A stretch of 64,000 nt of DNA. Origin: Bretschneidera sinensis (lineage: Eukaryota > Streptophyta > Magnoliopsida > Brassicales > Akaniaceae). The stretch lies in the NCBI GenBank assembly GCA_023935145.1, contig CM043698.1, forward strand, positions 86,617,501 through 86,681,500. The letters are read 5' to 3'. The notes beneath the pieces are model-generated. The model had not been told where the DNA came from and made no database searches. It saw only the letters and a list, made by a program, of their open reading frames with translations. Below, one piece after another: positions 44,996 through 55,510 of the stretch; positions within the stretch are counted from its first letter, which is position 1; the number at the start of each line of letters is the position of its first letter. The position numbers and the translations under genes are program-made.

Positions 44996-47719
44996 GTGGT
45001 GATGCACAGGATACACTTGGAGGAAGATGCTAAGCCATCGAGGGAGCCGCAAAGAAGGCTCAACCCTGCTATGCAAGAGGTTGTGAGAGCAGAGGTTATT
45101 AAGCTGTTAGATGCAGGGATCATTTATCCCATCTCTGATAGCAAGTGGGTGAGCCCCATTCATGTCGTGCCCAAGCGAGCTGGGTTAACGGTAGTAAAGA
45201 ATAAGGACGATGAGTTGGTGCCAACTCATGTGCAGTCTGGGTGGAGAGTGTGTATAGACTACCGTAAGCTGAACATTGCCACAAGGAAGGATCACTTTCC
45301 ACTTCCATTTATTGATCAGATGGTGGAGCGTTTGGCTGGGCACGAGTATTATTGCTTTTTGGATGGTTATTCTGGATATAACCAGGTCCCCGTGGACCCC
45401 GAAGATCAGGAGAAGACGACATTTACCTGTCCTTTTGGGACCTTCGCCTACCGTCGCATGCCCTTTGGGTTATGCAATGCACCCGCCACTTTTCAGCGGT
45501 GCATGGTCAGTATATTCTCTGACATGGTAGAGCGGTTCTTGGAGATTTTCATGGACGACTTCTCCATCTTCGGTTCAACATTTGAGGAGTGCTTGCACCG
45601 TCTCTCTTTGGTTTTGGTACGATGCAAAGAGAAGAACCTGGTGCTTAATTGGGAGAAGTGTCATTTTATGGTTAAGCAAGGAATTGTACTGGGGCATATC
45701 ATATCTCATCGAGGGATTGAGGTCGACAAAGCGAAGGTGGATTTGATTTCCAGCCTTCCAACCCCACGTACGGTGAAAGAGGTTCGATCTTTTCTGGGCC
45801 ATGTAGGTTTCTATAGGCGATTTATCCAGAATTTCAGCAAGATCGCCAGGCCCTTGTGCAAGTTGTTGCAAAAAGGTGCCCCATTTCTATTTGATGAGGA
45901 TTGTAAGAAAGCATTTGGGGATCTGAAGAAAATTCTGACGTCCACGCCCATTATTCAGCCACCTAACTGGGATGTGCCTTTTGAGATTATGTGTGACGCA
46001 TCAGACTATGCTGTTGGAGTTGTTTTGGGGCAGCGTGTTGATAAACTTCCCCATGCTATCTATTATGCAAGTCGAACTCTAAACGACGCACAACTCAATT
46101 ACTCTACCACTGAGAAGGAGTTGCTTGCAGTCGTTTTTGCATTAGAAAAGTTCAGATCCTACTTGTTAGGATCTAAAGTCATTATCTACACGGACCATGC
46201 TGCATTGAAGTATCTTTTCTCTAAAAAAGATGCTAAATCTCGTCTTATCCAATGGATCTTGCTACTTCAAGAGTTCGACATTGAGATTCGGGATAAGAAA
46301 GGTTTGGAAAATGTAGTGGCGGACCATTTGTCTAGATTGATTGTGGAATTCAGTGAGGCTGCCACTCCCATTTCTGAGACCTTTCCTGATGAGCAATTGA
46401 TGCACATTGCTCATTGTCCCGCACCATGGTTTGCTGACATAGTGAACTATCTTGTCACCGGACACATGCCCTTGCATTGGGGGAGACAAGATAAATCAAA
46501 ATTTTTGGCCATGGTAAAACACTTTTTCTGGGACGATCCTTACCTGTTCAAGTATTGTCCTGATCAGATCATTAGACGATGTATTCCTGAGCATGACCAA
46601 TCTAATGTCATCGCCTTTTGTCATGATCATGCATGTGGAGGCCATTTTAGTGCTAAAAAGACCGCTGCAAAGATTTTACAGTGTGGATTTTATTGGCCTA
46701 CCCTTTTCCGGGACTCTCACACCTATTGTATATCTTGTGAGCATTGTCAAAAGCTAGGGAGTCTTTCTAGGAGAAATATGATGCCCCTCAACCCTATTCT
46801 GATTGTTGAGATTTTTGATGTGTGGGGCATTGATTTCATGGGACCATTCCCAAACTCCTTTGGCTACGTATACATTCTAGTTACTGTGGACTATCTGTCC
46901 AAGTGGGTGGAGGCTGTTGCGTGCAAGACCAATGACCACAGAGTTGTGGTCCAGTTCTTGAAAGACACTATTTTTGCTCGTTTTGGTACGCCTCAAGCAA
47001 TCATAAGTGATGGAGGTAAGCACTTTTGCAACAAGATCTTTGAGCAGTTAATGAAGAAATATTGTATCATGCACAAAGTTGCCACCCCATATCACCCACA
47101 GACGAGTGGTCAAGTGGAAATTTCAAATCGCGAGATCAAACATATTTTGGAAAAGACTGTGAACCCTACTAGAAAGGATTGGTCTCTGCGATTGACGGAT
47201 GCACTGTGGGCATATCGGACAGCCTTCAAGACGCCAATTGGCATGTCTCGCTATCGCATTGTATACGGAAAGGCATGTCACCTTCCGGTTGAATTAGAGC
47301 ATCGTGCGTATTGGGCTGTCAAGCAACTAAATTTTAATCTTTCCAAGGCTGGCTCACAACGAAAGCTCCAACTCAATGAATTGGAGAAGCTGCGGAATGA
47401 TGCATATGAGTGTGCCCGATCATACAAAGCACAAATGAAGAAGACTCATGACCAAAATATTTTGAGACGAGCTTTTGAGCCAGGTCAGAGAGTTCTTCTT
47501 TATAATTCGCGCCTGCATCTTTTTCGAGGCAAGCTCAAATCCCGATGGTCAGGCCCATTCATTATTCGATCGGTTTTTCCTCATGGGGCCATCGAGATTG
47601 AGGATCCTAAGAATGGTAATACTTTCAAGGTAAATGGACAGAGGCTAAAACAATTCTTAGAGTTGAGGAGTCCGGACATTGAGACGATACTGTTGGAGGA
47701 TCCTAGTTACTCAGATTGA
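44996..47719 (+). CDS. RT-RNase H-integrase of B, 907-codon open frame
   Basis: The frame is open from Met 44996 to TGA 47717. In order: RT (residues about 40-240) with [27 protein letters not shown] and the box FMDDFSIFG (Asp 187, 188); RNase H (about 325-450) with [10 protein letters not shown] (Asp 334), TTEKEL and IYTDHAALK; integrase zinc-binding HHCC (about 540-590); integrase core with Asp 613 in IDFMGPF, Asp 672 in IISDGGKHF and Glu 708, 35 residues later; and a C-terminal part with [18 protein letters not shown]. No chromodomain. The true N-terminus lies upstream in the broken gag-pol, so the Met is only the first in the open part. Enzymes look whole; expression is doubtful because of the stops upstream. 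Confidence 0.92.
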   Translation: MVMHRIHLEEDAKPSREPQRRLNPAMQEVVRAEVIKLLDAGIIYPISDSKWVSPIHVVPKRAGLTVVKNKDDELVPTHVQSGWRVCIDYRKLNIATRKDHFPLPFIDQMVERLAGHEYYCFLDGYSGYNQVPVDPEDQEKTTFTCPFGTFAYRRMPFGLCNAPATFQRCMVSIFSDMVERFLEIFMDDFSIFGSTFEECLHRLSLVLVRCKEKNLVLNWEKCHFMVKQGIVLGHIISHRGIEVDKAKVDLISSLPTPRTVKEVRSFLGHVGFYRRFIQNFSKIARPLCKLLQKGAPFLFDEDCKKAFGDLKKILTSTPIIQPPNWDVPFEIMCDASDYAVGVVLGQRVDKLPHAIYYASRTLNDAQLNYSTTEKELLAVVFALEKFRSYLLGSKVIIYTDHAALKYLFSKKDAKSRLIQWILLLQEFDIEIRDKKGLENVVADHLSRLIVEFSEAATPISETFPDEQLMHIAHCPAPWFADIVNYLVTGHMPLHWGRQDKSKFLAMVKHFFWDDPYLFKYCPDQIIRRCIPEHDQSNVIAFCHDHACGGHFSAKKTAAKILQCGFYWPTLFRDSHTYCISCEHCQKLGSLSRRNMMPLNPILIVEIFDVWGIDFMGPFPNSFGYVYILVTVDYLSKWVEAVACKTNDHRVVVQFLKDTIFARFGTPQAIISDGGKHFCNKIFEQLMKKYCIMHKVATPYHPQTSGQVEISNREIKHILEKTVNPTRKDWSLRLTDALWAYRTAFKTPIGMSRYRIVYGKACHLPVELEHRAYWAVKQLNFNLSKAGSQRKLQLNELEKLRNDAYECARSYKAQMKKTHDQNILRRAFEPGQRVLLYNSRLHLFRGKLKSRWSGPFIIRSVFPHGAIEIEDPKNGNTFKVNGQRLKQFLELRSPDIETILLEDPSYSD

Positions 47720-49014
47720 GTGTAGTATTCTAGGGAGAGTCTGGCTGAAGACGTAAAACTTAGTGCTCATGGGAGGCACCCCACAGCTTATCTTTTCTTT
47801 TGTTTATTTTTTCGCATTTTTATGATTAATGTTTGTTTCCAGTATTTTTTGTTTTCCAGTTTTTATTTTTCAGGGACAAAGCGTACTTCAGTTCAAGTTT
47901 GGGGGTATGCTAGGAGCCATACCATGTCCAGATAGTTCTCCATATCTCAGGTCAGCTCTTTCCATATTAGTCACACATTGGGGTCAATGTGTAATTTAAG
48001 TTTGGGGGTATGGGAGACACATCACACACTTTGTCCTAATTTGTTGTCTTTTTGTCATAGAGATAAATGCATGCTCATGTTATCGTGAAATTTTGGTTGA
48101 TCTAAACATTTTCTGTGATGTGATGTCATTGGTGAGCTTAACATTTTGAACACATGATCTGGTGATAAATTTTTAAAATTTAGTTACTTACTTTAGGCAT
48201 TTTGAGAATTCACATGTTTGATCTGATCTAGCACGAGCACATTAGCACAAATTATGTGAGGTATGACATGTGATTTTAATGTGTATTTTTCCTTATCTTA
48301 ACTGAAACTGGATGACTTGTTGGATGAACTCTTGGGCATAGGAAAAAAAAAAATTTATCAATAAACTTTTCGCTGAGTAACTGGACCTCTTGCCTCAGTA
48401 AGCAGTGAGTGTTCACGTTAAAAGGTGGAATTTTGCTTGGTAATATTAAGGTCGGTTTAATTTCGTAGCCTTTTTTACTCGAGTTAGTAAGTCCTTAGGG
48501 GTATCTTTACACCTAATACCCTAAAACCACCTGGTTTGGGAGTCATTGACTTAACACTCGCTACATGGGTCAATTAGAAAGCTCAAGGGAACTAAACATA
48601 GCCGTGCCTTAATAATAAAAAAATAAAAAATAAAATAAAATAAAGAGAATAAAATAAAAACTATGCCTTTTCGTTCATTTTTGATGGAAAATTCGGTGAA
48701 TCTTGAGACATAGAGACCTTACACATTAGAGTTACTTGGAAGCTTCATTTTTATGTACTAATTCACCTTACACTGAGTCAAGCTTGTGATGCCTCATCCT
48801 GCCTTTTGTAAGTAATTAGATTTTAACATTTCTATTCATTGCGAAGATGGGTTTACCTTTTTAAGCTTGCTTATGAATGAATATCATGGTGATGTGTGCT
48901 CCTTAAATTTTTGGATACCATGAGTGATGACTTTATCTTTATGTTCTTTGTTTTTCATTGAGTCTTTTATTTTGTTTTGCTAAGGGACTAGCAAAATATA
49001 AGTTTGGGGGTATT
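47720..49014 (+). other. 3' noncoding region of B with three purine tracts
   Basis: aagtttgggggtat occurs near 47895, 47998 and 49000. The last lies against the 3' LTR and is the probable plus-strand primer. No envelope-like or other extra gene is present; low-complexity A/T with a (TAAAA)n stretch near 48615-48655. The layout equals the 3' region of element A. Confidence 0.8.
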
Positions 49015-50216
49015 TGATGAGTCTTAAATATTGCATATTTTAGACCCTTAACTTACATTTGTTATGCTCTTAGTTAGTAGTATTTTACTTCATTTTACGT
49101 TTTTCTTGTGTTTTGTGTGTTTTTATAGCTTTGTGGAGAAAATGAAGCATTTCAGGAGATTTGAAGCTTCTGGAGACATTGCGATATATCGCACGAGATA
49201 TGCGATCGAGCGCACCTACGCTCGAGCGCACCTGCCTATGATCGAGCGCAAGGTCATCAATCCCACATCGAAATGTTTGCAGTACATCGCACCACCTACG
49301 ATCGAGCGCACCAGACACGCGATCGAGCGCATCTGCGATCGATCGCAACATACTACGATCGAGCACACTCGGGCCAGTATCCCACATCGTTTCTGCAAGC
49401 CACATTACTCCGGGACTCCCCCTATATAAACACCATTTGACCTCATCATTTAGTGTACAATTCCTAAGCCACTTTGGTGTTTACCGGTGGACGTCCGCTA
49501 GCATTCTAGTGGATCCCGAAGGCATTGCTACCACGAGGGGAAGCGCCGCCCGGTAGCGAGTGGAATTTCTCCCATGTAAAGTTGTTTATTTATTTCTTTA
49601 TATTCAGTTGTTTTAGTTTAAATGTTTAGCACTTGTTATTATAATTTTATAGTTATGAGTGGCTAGATTCTTCAGCTAAGGTTGAAGATGAAGCCCCGCC
49701 GTTGTTTGGTGTAGTAGTTCAGATTTGCTTGTACAAATCTGACAATTTTTAGTATAAATGTTCTGTCAATTATTTGAGTTAATCTTATAATTGATTGAGT
49801 TTAAATTGTCTGTTGGATTTTCTTTGTGTTTCATCTGATGGATACATAGAATGCTTTTCGATTAAATTGGATTCCCTTTGTGATTTGTTAAGAGCGGATA
49901 CATCGGGTGCTTTTGGTTTAGTTGGGATATTCTTTGTTTTTTGTCTTATAGTTGGATTCATTGAATGTTTTGATAGGCTATATTTTTAGAACATGTATGC
50001 TTAACTTCGGTGGGGTGGATTCGGAAACCTTAGTGCCTTTTAATTATTAGTTTTTAAATCAATTTAGTTTAGTTTTAATTTCTTTTGCAATATCATTTGA
50101 AATTCGGAACTAGGTTAAAATAGAGTTAGTTTAGATTAAAAATATATTTTCACAGCGCAATTCCCTGTGGATTCGACCTCACACTTGCACAACGCTATAC
50201 TGCAAACGACTCGTGC
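49015..50216 (+). mobile_element. 3' LTR of B, lacking last 28 bp
   Basis: Matches the 5' LTR without gaps through gactcgtgc, then changes to gcaacatggctg, which is CRM gag. The missing bases are those at 42039-42066 of the 5' LTR. A TATA box (ctatataaac) lies at 49422-49431. Confidence 0.9.
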
Positions 50217-51145
50217 GCAACATGGCTGTCAAAGTTGAGAACCAACTCAAGAGGAGGGGCAGCAATACATGACAAAACCCTAACTCGGGTTCATCTTGGA
50301 GGCTGAATTTTGTGAAGCAAGCCACGGCCAAGCCCAAAACCGAGCAAAAATAAGAAAGTACCAGCCATGGAAATCAAGGTAAAACTGACTCTTCCTCCAC
50401 TAGAAATCATGATATTAAGTGTTTTAAATGCCAATGCAGGGGTCACATAGCAAGCCAATGTCCGAACAAAAGAGTTATGGTATTGCGAGATAATGGTGAA
50501 ATTGAAACCGAGAGCGAAGAAGATACCGAATCTATGCCACCATTGGAGGATGCGAGTGATGAAGAATACGCTACCCAAGGAGAATTGTTGGTTGCAAGGA
50601 GAGCTCTAAGTGTGCAAATCAAAGAAGATGACAAAGTGCAACGAGAAAACATCTTCCATACTAGATGCTACATGCAAAACAAGGTATGTAGTATGATTAT
50701 TGATGGAGGTAGTTGTACTAACGTTGCTAGCACTACAATGGTTGAGAAATTAGGGCTGCCAACGATTAAACATCCTCGGCCTTACAAGTTACAATGGCTC
50801 AATAATAGTGGTGAACTGAGGGTGAACAAACAGGTGTTAGTTTTCTTTCGTATTGGAAAACATGAAGATGAAGTTTTGTGTGATGTATTTCCGATGCAAG
50901 CTGGACACTTGTTACTAGGCCGGCCATGGCAATTCGATCGATGTGTTAAGCATGATGGCTTCACCAACAAATATTTGTTTGTTAAAAATCAAGGAACAAT
51001 CACTCTGGTTCCTTTGACACCAAAGCAGGTTTATGAAGATCAAGTGAGGTTACAAAAAGAGAGTGAGCAAACGAAAGAGAGTGAGAAAAAGAGAACGAAT
51101 GAAAACCAGAAAGAGAAAATGAAGAGACCAAAAAAATTGAGATAG
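50217..51145 (+). pseudogene. CRM-like gag end, zinc knuckle and protease
   Basis: Resumes at gcaacatggctgtc in gag, with stops before the zinc knuckle CFKCQCRGHIASQC (50420-50461, form C-X2-C-X4-H-X4-C). The same frame then encodes an acidic linker (ETESEEDTESMPP), the protease active segment MIIDGGSCTNVAS (D-G-G), HLLLGRPWQFDR and a Glu/Lys-rich linker to about 51145. A poly-A frameshift at about 51130 shifts the frame to that of RT. Confidence 0.82.
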
Positions 51146-54069
51146 AAAATAAGAGAGTTTATTCGGCCATTGAGAGAAAAACAAATTTCTATGCAAGAAT
51201 GAGTGAAATAAAAAGAGCGGTGATTTTAAATCAGCCAATGATTGTACTTTTGTACAAAGAGGCATTAAACACTAACCAATTTGACTTATCTTTGCCTAGT
51301 TCTATTGTTTCTCTTTTATAGGAGTTTGATGATATCTTTCCCGAGGAGATTTCACATGGCTTACCTCCTATTCGAGGAATTGAACATCAAATTGATTTCA
51401 TGCCCGGTGCTACAATTTCAAACCGACCAGCCTATCGAAGCAATCCCGAAGAGATAAAGGAGCTACAAAGGCAAGTTAGTGATTTAATGGAAACGGGGTA
51501 CGTAAGAGAAAGCATGAGCCCGTGTGCTGTTCCGGTGATTTTGGCTCCTAAAAATGATGGGACGTGGAGAATGTGCATTGATAGCCGAGCAATCAACAAT
51601 ATAACGGTAAAGTATCGACATCCTATCCCTCGTTTAGATGATATGCTAGATGAATTGCATGGTGCATGTGTATTCTCTAAAATTGATTTAAAAAGTGGAT
51701 ATCATCAAATAAGAATGAAAGAGGGAGATGAATGGAAAACTGCTTTTAAAACGAAATATGGTTTATATGAGTGGTTAGTTATGCCATTTGGACTAACAAA
51801 TGCACCAAGTACCTTCATGATATTAATGAACCATGTTTTGCGAGGTTTTATAGGCAGATTCGTTGTTGTTTATTTTGATGATATTCTCATTTATAGCATA
51901 AACATAGATGATCATGTTATCCATTTAAAATCAGTTTTGGATGTGCTTAGAAAAGAAAAGTTGTTTGCTAACTTGAAGAAGTGCACTTTTTGCACCGATA
52001 AGCTTGTGTTTCTTGGTTTTGTTGTGAGTGCACAAGGAATACAGGTTGATGAAGAGAAGATTCGTGTGATTAAAGAATGGCCAAGTCCCACGAGTGTAAG
52101 TCAAGTTCGTAGTTTTCATGGACTTGCTAGTTTTTACAGGCAGTTCGTGAAAGACTTTAGCAGTATTGCCGCACCGCTTACTGAAGTCATCAAGAAGCAC
52201 GTTGGATTCAAATGGGGAGATAAGCAAGAAAAATCATTCCAATTGATCAAAGAAAAATTAACTCATGCTTATTTACTTGCTTTGCCTGATTTTACTAAAA
52301 CCTTTGAAATCGAATGTGATGCTTCAGGTTTGGGTATCGGCGTAGTGCTTATGCAAGGAGGAAGACCAATCGCATATTTCAGTGAGAAATTAAGTGGAGC
52401 AGCTTTAAACTATCCTACTTATGATAAAGAATTTTATGCGTTAGTTCGAGCATTTGAAACATGGCAACACTATCTTTGGCCTAAGGAGTTCGTGATTCAC
52501 ACCGATCATGAGTCCTTGAAGCATATAAAAGGACAACACAAGTTGAGTAGGAGACATGCACGATGGGTAGAATTCATTGAGACATTTCCATATGTCATTA
52601 GATACAAGCAAGGTAAGGACAACATCGTTGCAGATGCACTTTCTCGAAGGTACGTATTAATTTCTACTCTAGATGCAAAATTACTTGGTTTTGAGTACAT
52701 TAAAGAGTTGCATCCTTCAGACACCGATTTTTGTGAGGGGTTTCGGGCTTGTGAGAAAAACGCAGTGGGTAAGTTCTTTAAGCACGAGGGATTCTTATTT
52801 CGGGAGAATAAGTTATGTGTACCGAATTGCTCTTTACGTGAGTTATTAGTGAGGGAATCCTATGGAGGAGGTTTAATGGGTCACTTTGGAGTTGCTAAGA
52901 CCTTAGCCGTTTTAAAAGAACACTTCTATTGGCCACACATGAAAAGAGATATTGAGAGAATTTGTGGTAGATGTGTCACATGTAGGCAGGCAAAATCTCG
53001 AGTGCAACCCCATGGTTTATACACGCCACTACCCATTCCTAGTGAGCCTTGGATAGATATTTCGATGGACTTTGTGTTAGGTTTACCTAGGTCTAAATGT
53101 GGTAGAGATTCAATTTTTGTGGTTGTGGATAGATTTTCTAAGATGTCACATTTTATTCCATGTCACAAAACTGATGATGCTGCCAATGTTGCTAATTTGT
53201 TCTTTAAAGAAATTGTAAGATTACATAGTATGCCTAGAACGATAGTTTCGAATAGAGACACTAAGTTCTTAAGTTACTTTTGGAAGACTTTGTGGTATAG
53301 GTTAGGGACTAAGCTATTATTTTCTACTACTTGTCACCCACAAACTGATGGTCAAACTGAAGTAGTAAATAGAACTTTGTCTACTTTGTTGAAAGCTATT
53401 ATTAAACAAAACATCAAAACATAGGAAGAGTGTTTACCACATGTTGAGTTTGCTTATAATCGTTCTGTTCATTCTGCTACTAAATTCTCACCATTTGAAA
53501 TTGTTTATGGTCTTAATCCTTTAACTCCGTTGGATTTAACGTCATTACCTATGTCGGAACATGCTAACTTGGATGGAAAGAAAAGGGCTGAATTTGTTAA
53601 GCAGATACATGAGAAGGCGAGACTAAACATTGAGAGGCAAATGGAACAATATGCAAAACAAGCTAACAAAGGTCGTCGGCAGCTAATTTATCAACCCGGA
53701 GATTGGGTTTGGTTACACATGAGAAAAGAAAGATTTTCGACACAAAGGTGTTCAAAGTTACTTCATAGAGGAGATGGGCATTTTCAAGTCCTTGAGCGCA
53801 TCAATGATAATGCATACAAATTAGATTTGCCCGGTGAGTACAATGTTAGTGCCACTTTCAATGTTTCTGATTTAAGCCCTTTTGATGTAGGTGATGATTT
53901 GAGGACAAATCATTTTCAAGATGAGGGAAATGATGAGGACACGACTAACAAATGGGATGCGGAGCCTCTTCAAGTTCCAATTGGTCCAGTTACAAGGGCT
54001 CGAGCTAAAAGGTTCAAAGAAACTCTCAATGGGCTTATTCAACACATTTGGGCTAAGAACCATCTTTAG
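51146..54069 (+). pseudogene. RT-RNase H-integrase of CRM-like element, ending in LTR
   Basis: TAG at 51319-51321 precedes the main open frame (51400-53424). RT has the box YFDDILIYS (Y at codon 158 of that frame), and the connection and RNase H follow with [15 protein letters not shown] and [10 protein letters not shown]. Integrase has SMDFVLGLP (Asp 557), then IVSNRDTKF with Asn 618 where the second catalytic Asp is expected, and GQTEVVN (Glu 654, 35 residues later). A TAG at 53422-53424 (TGG by context) splits off the C-terminus, which continues in frame through FNVSDLSPFDVGDD to GPVTRARAKRFKETLNG and ends at 54069 inside the LTR. Confidence 0.87.
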
Positions 54070-54904
54070 GGGCCCAAGGATGATGCTATACATGATCCAC
54101 AAGGATGGGTTTCCATGATCCAAGGGAACTTCCACTTTGGAATTTTGGGAGGACCCAATGAACAGAATTAAAATGGTCATATCTTCTTGCCCACAACTCC
54201 AAATGGGCTGAAACTTATTAGGATGGAAAGATGACATCTTGAACTTCAATTTTGACCTAAGAAAGTTTCAAAAAGGATATCGTTTGGGCCTGGTATGATG
54301 GGCCGAAATCCAGTAGGCTGTTGCATCCAAATCTACGTTGGGCTTGCACTTTTTCTTAATTGTTTCCTTCTGAATTTAATTGTTGCATTATAGGCTTGCA
54401 TGCCAAGTTAGGTACTTTCCTTATTTGAATTTTAGGTTACTAAAATTCTATTTAGGTTTATTTCCTATTTCGTAGTTTCCTATTCCTACCAGAATTCTGT
54501 TTAGGTTTATTTCCTATTTTTTAGTTTTCCTTTTTCTATTTGGTTACGAATTCTCATGTATTTAAATAGCCATTGGCTTTTGGAATAACACAATTCAGAT
54601 TTGATTCATACTTTCGGAGAGAAATTTCTCTTTGGTTCTTTTAGAACTTCTGAACTTATCGGAGTTTCTGTGGCGTTCATCTTCGACTTATCAATCAATC
54701 CTTCCATAATTGATTATGGTGTCTTCATTATACCAAGGTTCTTGCTTCGATATAAGCAACGGGTCGCAGTCTCAGTCTTCATTATACCAAGGTTCTTGCT
54801 TCAATATAAGCAACGGGTCGCAGTCTCACATAAATCTGCTTCTGGACGATCTTGGAGGTCTTCTTGATCCATAAATTTCTTAGTTCTTGGCATGGATCAT
54901 ATCA
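53931..54904 (+). mobile_element. 3' LTR of CRM-like element
   Basis: 974 bp, TGATGAGGACACGACTAAC to GATCATATCA. The first 139 bp are coding. The 54-bp direct repeat near its end has copies at 54721 and 54775. Followed by ggtgt, the target duplicate. Confidence 0.9.
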
Positions 54905-54909
54905 GGTGT

Positions 54910-55267
54910 GCTTAAAAGTAAAGAAGATTTCATAACAATTACATTAGGACTTATGCATGCGCTTTAATTGAATATTTTCCGATTGTCTGTTTAGGATGTG
55001 AAACTTGCAATTGAGATAAAAACAACTGAATCAAGTTAGGATTAGGGCAACGAACCTAGGGAGGATTACCGGAACCTTGTTGTTTCTTATTTATATCCAT
55101 CAATTATTTTCACAATTTTCAAACAATCAACAAATCAGATTCTTTCAATCAATCTTTTATCGTTTGTGTTGAGGTTTACACCTTCTTTTGTAATTAGTTT
55201 GTTTCCCTGTGGAATCGACACCCCAAAGCTGTACTACAATAACCGCGTTATACTTTGGGCGTAATCA
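54910..55267 (+). mobile_element. Y' 5' LTR, second part
   Basis: Resumes at gcttaaaagtaaag and ends GGGCGTAATCA, matching 60665-61021 of the 3' LTR. Confidence 0.9.
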
Positions 55268-55272
55268 AATTT

Positions 55273-55290
55273 TGGCGCCGTTTCCAGGGA
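55273..55290 (+). other. Primer binding site of Y'
   Basis: TGGCGCCGTTTCCAGGGA five bases after the LTR end. It differs at three positions from the common TGGCGCCGTTGCCGGGG site. Confidence 0.85.
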
Positions 55291-55510
55291 AATGAGCTTA
55301 AGTACAAGGAAGATTGTCAACTTTTGACATGATGGTAGAAGAACTGTAAATAGTTTTTCTTTTCAGCAGCTATAAAGGTGGTAACTTCGTTCTTTCTTTT
55401 ATCTTGCTGCATTAATTTTTTATTTTTTTATTTTATTTGACTCTTTCTTTCTTTTTTTTATATAGTTTTTTATTATTTTGTTACCTCATATGCACAGACA
55501 TAGAGACTAA

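Larger units (their letters stand above)
40837..50216 (+). mobile_element. B: Athila-like element, youngest insertion, open RT-INT frame
   Basis: LTRs are 40837-42066 (1230 bp) and 49015-50216 (1202 bp); the second lacks exactly the last 28 bases. By eye there are about 25-30 substitutions between the LTRs, mostly C/T or G/A, about 2%. It interrupts CRM gag after gtgca (40832-40836); a matching duplicate on the right is blurred by the 28-base loss. It encodes gag, protease, RT, RNase H and integrase but no envelope-like or other extra gene. It is the innermost element of the nest. Confidence 0.9.
38610..54904 (+). mobile_element. CRM-like centromeric-type retrotransposon, split by B
   Basis: Two LTRs of 971 and 974 bp, TGATGAGGACAC start and GATCATATCA end, a tRNA-iMet primer site, gag, protease, RT, RNase H and integrase are in order. 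Flanking 5-mers agtgt (38605-38609) and ggtgt (54905-54909) differ at one base. Pol runs into the 3' LTR by 139 bp. LTRs that start TGATGA and coding sequence that overlaps the 3' LTR are described for CRM-clade elements, which target centromeres in many plants. No classical chromodomain was seen, as is typical of CRM-type integrase tails. By eye LTR divergence is about 3%. Confidence 0.85.

Noticed and set aside
50217..54069. Endogenous pararetrovirus (caulimovirus type)
   Set aside because: Integrase, LTRs with target duplication and a tRNA-iMet site are present, and there is no movement-protein frame.
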